Source: Bin5 sp965242905
Lineage (GTDB): Bacteria; Chloroflexota; Anaerolineae; Caldilineales; Caldilineaceae
Assembly: GCA_965242905.1 (NCBI GenBank)
Contig: CBDETM010000002.1
Span: forward strand, 2,542,001-2,606,000
DNA length: 64,000 nucleotides
Reading direction: 5' to 3'
The notes beneath the pieces were generated by a model. It was not told the origin of the DNA, searched no databases, and worked only from the letters and a program-made list of their open reading frames with translations. Numbering within the stretch: the first letter of the stretch is position 1; each line of letters opens with the position of its first letter. Positions 58,328-64,000 of this stretch are shown here, piece by piece. The position numbers and the translations under genes were made by a program.

Positions 58328-59323
58328 ATGGCAACAGCGAGCGTCGAAAAGCGATCGGGCGATGGCTTGAATGAAGGTCCCGCTACGAACCACTCGCAGC
58401 GCGCCAGCCAACGCAGCCACTTCCGCCGCGAGCTGGGACGGGCCTGGAAATACCGCGAACTCTACCTCCTCCTGCTCCCCGCCATCCTCTTCTTTGTGAT
58501 ATTCCGCTATATCCCCATGGGGGGACTGGTGATGGGTTTCCAGAACTATTCACCGGTCCGCGGTTTCCTGGGCAGCCCCTGGGTGGGCTTCCAGCATTTC
58601 GAGACCCTGTTCGCCCTGCCCAAATTCTTGGAGGTCTTTCGCAACACCGTCATCATTAGCCTCTACAAGCTTTTCATCGGCTTCCCCGTCCCCATAATCT
58701 TCGCTCTGCTGCTCAACGAAGTGCGCCACCTGCTCTTCAAGCGCACGATCCAGACCGTTACCTACTTCCCACACTTCCTCTCCTGGGTCGTGTACGGCGG
58801 TATCATGGTGCTCTTCATCGGGCCGGGCGGCGCTGTGCCGGAGGGGCTGGAGGCGATCGGGCTGAAGATGCCGGCCCTGTTGGTCAATCCCCGTTATTTC
58901 CGCACCATCCTCGTCATTACCAACATTATGAAGGAGTTCGGCTGGGCCGCGATCGTCTACCTGGCCGCCATCGCCTCGATCGATCCGTCGATCTATGAAG
59001 CCGCGATGGTCGATGGGGCCAACCGGTTTCAGCAGGCGAGATATATCACGCTGCCCGGCCTGCGCGGGGTGATGGGCATCGTCTTCATTCTCAGTATGGG
59101 CAATATTCTCGAGGCCGGTTTTGAGCAGGTTTTTGTGATGTACAACCCGGCTGTCTTCTCTGTAGCTGACATTCTGGACACCTATATCTATCGCATCGGA
59201 CTCGTGGACGGCCGTTTCAGCCTGGCCACGGCGGTGGGCCTGTTCCGCTCCGTGATCGCGGCGATTATGATTGTACTGACCAACTACATTCTCAAACGCG
59301 CCGATCAACCGACACTCTGGTAA
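58328..59323 (+). CDS. ABC importer permease, LplB type
   Basis: A 331-residue permease with a soluble N-terminal tail (1-40) and six membrane spans beginning LYLLLLPAILFFVIFRYIPM. FQNYSPVRGFLGSPWVGFQH and the EAA loop IYEAAMVDGANRFQQARYI are typical of LplB permeases that import oligosaccharides such as uronate or xylan fragments. It is followed at 10 bp by a YtcP-type permease and then by a binding protein, so the importer is complete except for the ATPase, which is usually supplied in trans. Confidence 0.92.
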   Translation: MATASVEKRSGDGLNEGPATNHSQRASQRSHFRRELGRAWKYRELYLLLLPAILFFVIFRYIPMGGLVMGFQNYSPVRGFLGSPWVGFQHFETLFALPKFLEVFRNTVIISLYKLFIGFPVPIIFALLLNEVRHLLFKRTIQTVTYFPHFLSWVVYGGIMVLFIGPGGAVPEGLEAIGLKMPALLVNPRYFRTILVITNIMKEFGWAAIVYLAAIASIDPSIYEAAMVDGANRFQQARYITLPGLRGVMGIVFILSMGNILEAGFEQVFVMYNPAVFSVADILDTYIYRIGLVDGRFSLATAVGLFRSVIAAIMIVLTNYILKRADQPTLW

Positions 59324-59332
59324 CGCAGACCG

Positions 59333-60256
59333 ATGAGCGCGCACATCGACACCACAACCTACGAAGAACAGCCGTTGCGGTCCAGATGGCACAGCAACCG
59401 TCTGGCCGAAACCACCATCTACGGCGTGCTGCTTCTGCTCGGCATCATCAGTTTGTTGCCGATCTGGCATACGGTCAACGCCTCGTTGAGCCGACCCGAA
59501 AAGGTCGCGCAGGCGGTGCTCCTGCTGTGGCCGCAAGACTTTACGCTGGACTCCTACATCTTTATCTTCAAGGGCGAAGCGCTGATACGCTCCTTTGGCG
59601 TTACCGTCTTCATTACCGTGGTGGGCACCGCCCTCAACCTTCTGGTTACCTCGGCCGCCGCCTATCCGCTCTCGCGCCGGGACCTGCCGGGCCGGCAGTT
59701 CATCATGCTCTTCATCATGGTGACCTTCGTCTTCAGCGCGGGCATCGTGCCCGGCTTCATCCTGGTGCGCAGCCTGGGCCTGATCAACAGCCTGTGGGCG
59801 ATGATCTGGCCGACCCTGGTTAACGTGTTCTATCTGATTTTGTTGCGCAATTTCTTCGAGAACCTGCCGGACGCGGTGATCGAGTCGGCGCGTATGGACG
59901 GCTCCAGCGAGTTGCGCATTCTGTTCCAGATCGTGATCCCGATGTCGCTGCCCGCGATTGCAACGATGGGGCTGTTCTACGCCGTCTCCCACTGGAATGA
60001 GTTCTTTCGCGGCATCTTCTACATCTATGACCCGGCCAAATGGCCTCTGCAGGTGCTGCTGCGCTCGGTTGTCATTCAAGCCAACCTGAACGAGATCGGG
60101 TTCAGCAACCAGGACATGTACGGCAACGCCCAGGTCAGCCAGCTCACGATCCGGGCCGCTACGGTGATCGCTGCCATCGTGCCCATGGCGCTCCTTTATC
60201 CCTTTGTGCAGCGCTACTTCGTACAGGGAATCGTACTGGGCGCCGAGAAAGGGTAG
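59333..60256 (+). CDS. ABC importer permease, YtcP type
   Basis: A 307-residue permease with six spans starting at TTIYGVLLLLGIISLLPIWH. SLSRPEKVAQAVLLLWPQDF and the coupling loop VIESARMDGSSELRILFQIV followed by IPMSLPAI identify the YtcP branch. It forms the membrane channel together with the LplB-type protein upstream. It starts nine bases after the preceding stop, so they are one transcriptional unit. Confidence 0.92.
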   Translation: MSAHIDTTTYEEQPLRSRWHSNRLAETTIYGVLLLLGIISLLPIWHTVNASLSRPEKVAQAVLLLWPQDFTLDSYIFIFKGEALIRSFGVTVFITVVGTALNLLVTSAAAYPLSRRDLPGRQFIMLFIMVTFVFSAGIVPGFILVRSLGLINSLWAMIWPTLVNVFYLILLRNFFENLPDAVIESARMDGSSELRILFQIVIPMSLPAIATMGLFYAVSHWNEFFRGIFYIYDPAKWPLQVLLRSVVIQANLNEIGFSNQDMYGNAQVSQLTIRAATVIAAIVPMALLYPFVQRYFVQGIVLGAEKG

Positions 60257-60384
60257 TTGCCGCGAGAACGGGGGAGGTGATGCCGCGACGATATCTGATT
60301 CCCATACGGAATGTCCCTCCATCAGTAATACTTCGTCAGGATATTCACGTGACCGAACCAATGTACAGAAGAGGAGGAGTCCTT

Positions 60385-62001
60385 GTGAAACGCCATCTGT
60401 TGTATCTGCCACTTTTGATTTTGGGCTTGATCCTGTTGAGCGCATGTGCGGCCGGACCGGCCGCGACGACCGAGGAGGAGGCGGCGGAATCAGAGGAGGC
60501 CGTGGCCGAGGACGTTACCGTCGTCTATCTGGGCATCGGCGACAGCTGGGTGCCGGATAACGAGTGGGTAGGGTTGATCGAGGCTGGGTCCGGCGTGGAT
60601 ATGGACTATCAGTTTGTGCCCAATCCCGAATACGAGGAAAAGCGCAACGTACTGATGGCCGCCGGCGACTACCCCGACGTCATCCGCATCAACCCCAGTT
60701 CGCGGCAGTTCAAACAGTATCTCAACGACGGCCTGCTGATCCCGATCGACGAGTACCTGGACAGGTACCCCACCGTTCGCGACGCCTTCCCGGCCGAAGT
60801 CTGGGAAAACAACCGCCAGACTGACGGGATGATCTACCATATTCCCCGCATCACGGGCAATCTGCCGCGCTGCCTCCACTACCGCACCGACTGGCTGGAA
60901 AAGCTGGGAATGGAGGAGCCGACCACGCTGGCCGAGTTCCGCACATTCCTGGAGCGGGTTCGCGACGAGGACCCCGGCAACATCGGCGACCCGCTGATCC
61001 CCTTCGTGCCCAACCGTCTGGACAGCATTACCTGGTCGATGGAGGTCTTCCTGAGCGCCTTCGGCGTCGATCACCTGGCCTGGGTGCCTTCGCCGGATGA
61101 TCCCGGCCAGCTGATCTTCGCCAATACGCTGCCGGCCCTGAAGGATGGCCTGCAGTGGGTGCGAGAACTGTTTGCCGATGGGCTGATGGATCAGACCTTC
61201 ATGGTGGCCACCGACCGCGGACTGTTCAAATTCTACGCCGGCAATACAGCTGTCACCACCGACTGGCCGCGTTTCAAGCATTTCCGCCTGGAGGCGATCC
61301 GGAACGCCCATCCTGATGCCAATGCGGACACCGGCTACATCTGCAGTCTGACCGGTCCCACCGGTATCGCGAGCGGACCGATGGTCGTGCCCAACACGCA
61401 GAGTACCGGAACGGCTCTGACCATCGCGGCAACAGCAGCGGAAGCCGATGCTTTCTTCCGCGTCGTCAACTGGCAGTATACCGATGGCTGGGAGCTGATG
61501 ACTGTGGGCGTCGAGGGCATCACCTATGACGTGGTCGACGGTATCCCCGTCACCCGCGGCCGCGATGCGATCCTGAACGACACGCCGCAATACGACCTGT
61601 ACTCGCGCGATTATCTGTTCAAGAATGAGCCGCCGGCCTACTTCGATTACCGCCGCGATAATGTCAAGTGGGTCGACGTACCCGACGACATGATGCGCTA
61701 TGTACAGGGCGTTCTCAACCGCGCGCTGGAAGAGCAGCGTCATATCAACTATTTGGTCGATCGCGACGATGCGGTGATCCTGGACAACCTGGGGGCGTTG
61801 CAGGATCTTGCCAATGAGTTCGCGGCCAAGGTCGTTCTGAACCCGGGCCTGGATATCGAGGCCGAGTGGGAGGGTTACCTGGCCGCGTTGGAGGCCAACA
61901 ACCTGGCTGCGGTGACCGAAGCTGTCAACCGGCTCAATGATATCGACGCCATAAACACGATGGCCGCTGCCATCACCAGTCCGGATGATGCGCTGGAATA
62001 G
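60385..62001 (+). CDS. Extracellular solute-binding lipoprotein (LipO/YtcQ type)
   Basis: A 538-residue lipoprotein. The start is taken as GTG at 60385 because AGGAGG sits seven bases upstream; an ATG at 60361 lacks one. The signal MKRHLLYLPLLILGLILLSAC ends in a lipobox with the lipidated Cys. Mature segments include YPDVIRINPSSRQFKQYLND, IPRITGNLPRCLHYRTDWLE and LRDLANEF-like C-terminal helices typical of the large binding proteins of this importer class. It supplies the LplB/YtcP permeases with an oligosaccharide. A terminator follows and separates it from the FAD oxidoreductase gene. Confidence 0.9.
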   Translation: MKRHLLYLPLLILGLILLSACAAGPAATTEEEAAESEEAVAEDVTVVYLGIGDSWVPDNEWVGLIEAGSGVDMDYQFVPNPEYEEKRNVLMAAGDYPDVIRINPSSRQFKQYLNDGLLIPIDEYLDRYPTVRDAFPAEVWENNRQTDGMIYHIPRITGNLPRCLHYRTDWLEKLGMEEPTTLAEFRTFLERVRDEDPGNIGDPLIPFVPNRLDSITWSMEVFLSAFGVDHLAWVPSPDDPGQLIFANTLPALKDGLQWVRELFADGLMDQTFMVATDRGLFKFYAGNTAVTTDWPRFKHFRLEAIRNAHPDANADTGYICSLTGPTGIASGPMVVPNTQSTGTALTIAATAAEADAFFRVVNWQYTDGWELMTVGVEGITYDVVDGIPVTRGRDAILNDTPQYDLYSRDYLFKNEPPAYFDYRRDNVKWVDVPDDMMRYVQGVLNRALEEQRHINYLVDRDDAVILDNLGALQDLANEFAAKVVLNPGLDIEAEWEGYLAALEANNLAAVTEAVNRLNDIDAINTMAAAITSPDDALE

Positions 62002-62013
62002 ATTACAAGAGAG

Positions 62014-62050
62014 AAGGGGGATCGGGGTTCATTCTCCGGTCCCCTTTTTC
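62014..62050 (+). terminator. Rho-independent terminator after binding-protein gene
   Basis: AAGGGG(G)ATCGG pairs with CCGGTCCCCTT (one bulged G, one G-U), followed by TTTTTC. Begins 12 bp after the stop; same arrangement as the terminator after the first binding-protein gene (1236-1275). Confidence 0.75.
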
Positions 62051-62070
62051 GCGTTACAGGGACGGACAAT

Positions 62071-63477
62071 ATGATTGAGACCGATATCGTGATCATCGGC
62101 GGCGGCTCCGGCGGCTTTGGCGCCGCCATCCGCGCCGCGCGCGCCGACCCCAGTGCCCGTATCCTGCTGCTCGACAGCATGGCACAGCTGGGCGGTACCT
62201 CCACCGTTGGCGGCGTCAACAACTGGGAGCCGGGAATCGGCGGACCGGGCGTACACTATGAGCTGGCCGCGCGACTAAGTCCGAATGCGATCGGCGTGGG
62301 CAGGACGGTCCACTTTTCGAGTAAGGAGGAGCCCTACGGTTTTTCGCGCATCGATCCGGACAGCCCCTATGAAAGCTCGTTACGCCGCGCCGGGCTGCCC
62401 AAACCGGAGGTGCGTCGCGTCCACTTCGAGCCGGACGCCATGGCCGCGGCGATGCACGCGATGCTGCGCGAAGCCGGCGTCGAAATTCGCTACCGCACCC
62501 GTTTCACCGACGTCAGCGTGCAGGGGCGCCGGATCGTCTCGATCACGGCCCAAACGCTGGATGGCGATCCTCCCTATACCGTCCGCAGCAAGCTCTTCAT
62601 CGACTGCTCCGGCGGCTGCCACCTGGCGCGGGCGGCCGAGTGCAGCATGGCCTTTGGCGAAGAGCCGCACGATCTCTACGGGGAGCCGTCGGCCCCCGAC
62701 AGCGCCTCCCCCATCGTCAACGGTATCTCGCAGGTCTTCCGCGTGACGCCGGTCGCCGAAGCGGGGGCAGATGAGCTGCCGGTCGCGGCCCGCGCCCCCG
62801 AAATCCATGCCTGGCTGGCGACGCACAGGCCGGCCGCCCACGTGACCGAGTATCCCAACGGCGACCTGTGCATTAACGTGCTGCCCACCATGGAGGGCGC
62901 CGAGTTTCACAGCATGCCCTATCCCCAAGCGCAGGCGATCGCGCAGGCGCGCATGCATGCGCACTGGCGGCGCATGCAGACCGCCTACGGCTTCGACCGC
63001 TACCGCTTCAAGAGCATGTTTCCGCTGGTGGGCATTCGCGAATCGCACCGGCTGGTGGGCCGCTACGTGCTGCGTGAGCAGGATGTGCGCGCCGGTCTTC
63101 TGCGTCAGCCGCGACGGGAGGAGATCATCGCCCTCGCCGACCATCCGCTCGATACGCATGGCGAGCGCAATGTAAAGGGCGTCAAGCTCAAGGAGTTGGA
63201 GCAGCCCTACGGCATCCCCTACAGCTGTCTGCTGCCGGCGGAGTATGACAACCTGATCGCCGCGTCGCGAGGAGCATCCTTCTCACACATTGCCGCCTCC
63301 TCATGCCGGCTGTCGCGCACGATGATGGCGTTGGGTGAAGCCGCCGGCGTAGCCTCGGCACTGGCTCTACGCGACGGCGCGGCCTATGCCGATGTGGCTG
63401 TCGACGAGATACGGGGAAGGATCGGGATCCCTGCCTTTGAGGAGAAAGCACTCAGCGTCTGGGGTATTCGCAATTGA
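62071..63477 (+). CDS. FAD-dependent oxidoreductase
   Basis: A 468-residue flavoprotein. The ATG is preceded by AGGGACGG. The ADP-binding fold is IVIIGGGSGGFGAAIRAARA followed by ILLLDSMAQLGGTSTVGGVN, whose GGT/STVGG pattern is that of the FAD_oxidored group often found next to sugar importers. KLFIDCSGGCHLARAAECSM is the second FAD contact, and ASCRLSRTMMALGEAAGVAS at the C-terminus the last. Substrate unknown; likely oxidises a sugar or related compound. Convergent with a Gfo/Idh/MocA gene 10 bp away. Confidence 0.85.
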   Translation: MIETDIVIIGGGSGGFGAAIRAARADPSARILLLDSMAQLGGTSTVGGVNNWEPGIGGPGVHYELAARLSPNAIGVGRTVHFSSKEEPYGFSRIDPDSPYESSLRRAGLPKPEVRRVHFEPDAMAAAMHAMLREAGVEIRYRTRFTDVSVQGRRIVSITAQTLDGDPPYTVRSKLFIDCSGGCHLARAAECSMAFGEEPHDLYGEPSAPDSASPIVNGISQVFRVTPVAEAGADELPVAARAPEIHAWLATHRPAAHVTEYPNGDLCINVLPTMEGAEFHSMPYPQAQAIAQARMHAHWRRMQTAYGFDRYRFKSMFPLVGIRESHRLVGRYVLREQDVRAGLLRQPRREEIIALADHPLDTHGERNVKGVKLKELEQPYGIPYSCLLPAEYDNLIAASRGASFSHIAASSCRLSRTMMALGEAAGVASALALRDGAAYADVAVDEIRGRIGIPAFEEKALSVWGIRN

Positions 63478-63487
63478 CGCAACCGGC

Positions 63488-64000
63488 TCAACCCACGCTG
63501 GCGCGGTAGTCCACAGTAAAGCTGTGACCGTCAAAACCGGGCGCATCCGCGGCAAGCTCGTCAATACGAACGGGCGTGAGCCGCCCGCGGCGCCTACTCT
63601 CACGACCGGCCAGCAGCACCATCACCGCCTCGCACAGCATATCAATGCCGGCGGGGAAAGGACGCTTTCCCTCGAAGTGGGCGACAACGTCCTGCAGCAG
63701 CGCGCGGTAGAAATCGCTCTCCACGGTCGCCGACCAGCGACCGTTGCCGCCGCTGACGGAAAGAAAGAAACCACCGGCCGCTTCCAACTCGAGCACCACC
63801 TGCAGTCCATTCGTGTAGTCGATCAGAAGCCGCTCCGATCCATGGCTGCCGAGATGCGTAACCGCGACCGCGGGGCTGCTGCGTTCCCTGCCGATAACGC
63901 CCTGTACCATCTCGACGACGTGGATGCCGTAGTTGAAGAAATCGTTCGGCCCGCTGGCAAAGATGGTGTGGAGATCGCTCCCCTGGCTCTGCGCATGGAT
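63488..64000 (-). CDS. Gfo/Idh/MocA-family oxidoreductase, C-terminal part (5' truncated by window edge)
   Basis: The minus-strand frame is open from 64000 to the stop at 63488 (170 residues visible), so the N-terminal Rossmann domain lies outside. The visible part contains FNYGIHVVEMVQGVIG, the conserved NYGIH/DxGxH histidine of this family's catalytic region, then the beta-sheet domain. The stretch RLLIDYTNGLQVVLELE is typical of that sheet. It would oxidise or reduce a sugar or inositol-type compound with NAD(P). An internal ATG at 63910 is not the real start. Confidence 0.82.
   Translation of the reverse strand: MHAQSQGSDLHTIFASGPNDFFNYGIHVVEMVQGVIGRERSSPAVAVTHLGSHGSERLLIDYTNGLQVVLELEAAGGFFLSVSGGNGRWSATVESDFYRALLQDVVAHFEGKRPFPAGIDMLCEAVMVLLAGRESRRRGRLTPVRIDELAADAPGFDGHSFTVDYRASVG

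Noticed and set aside
58550..60445. Minus-strand frame of 631 codons opposite the LplB/YtcP permeases
   Set aside because: Antisense shadow of hydrophobic permease genes; composition is His/Gln/Arg/Asp-rich as expected for such mirrors.

Overview
The window is bacterial, GC-rich and almost entirely chromosomal-style coding DNA with no rRNA, tRNA, CRISPR array, transposase or phage module that I could recognise. The gene mix is typical of Chloroflexota (Anaerolineae/Caldilineae-like lineages, often seen as metagenome bins): many CUT1 and LplB/YtcP sugar importers, UxaE, LarA, phytanoyl-CoA dioxygenase, creatininases, Uma2, a translin homologue and secreted plant-type LRR proteins. This taxonomic call is an inference from gene content, not from a marker gene.

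Layout. 1-5057 (+): end of a carbohydrate importer locus (solute-binding protein, ThuA-like protein, zinc-type dehydrogenase, GH67-like glycosidase). 5454-9947 (-): a propeller glycosidase-like protein, a D-cysteine desulfhydrase/ACC deaminase-like enzyme and an ABC exporter. 10499-17424 (-): a tight seven-gene run with tagaturonate epimerase (uxaE), a class III aminotransferase, a hypothetical protein, two VOC proteins, a fused large+medium subunit of B12-dependent diol/glycerol dehydratase and its small subunit. 17479-24707: LarA lactate racemase, then a lower-GC accessory patch with a PLD-type nuclease carrying a Mrr_N-like winged helix, followed by a rhamnonate dehydratase-like enzyme, Uma2, a PhyH dioxygenase, an orphan HicB and decayed sequence. 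24708-34277: DUF362, amidohydrolases, a membrane propeller protein, creatininase, GNAT, PPOX, an orphan MNT nucleotidyltransferase with a HEPN stump, and an SDR. 34543-40652 (+): guaA, a TPR protein, a beta-lactamase-fold protein, a translin homologue and a second creatininase. 40709-50582 (-): a catabolic block fed by a complete CUT1 importer. 51599-57868 (+): two large secreted repeat proteins (FN3-LRR and a fourfold repeat protein) behind a long structured leader. 58328-64000: an LplB/YtcP/LipO-type importer, an FAD oxidoreductase and a truncated Gfo/Idh/MocA gene.

Repeats tie the window together. A dispersed non-coding element of about 275 bp occurs three times plus one 66-bp stump. A separate purine-rich hairpin of about 45 bp occurs between genes and once in frame inside guaA. 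Odd strings built from CTGAC/CCACT words sit at several gene borders.

The genes mostly describe a sugar and sugar-acid scavenging heterotroph: importers bring in oligosaccharides or uronates, GH and deacetylase enzymes trim them, and epimerase, dehydratase, dehydrogenase and aminotransferase genes feed central metabolism. The surface LRR proteins suggest adhesion or host/particle interaction. The most interesting items are the in-frame hairpin in guaA, the uxaE-diol dehydratase operon, the PLD/winged-helix nuclease patch, and the LRR/fourfold-repeat secreted pair.
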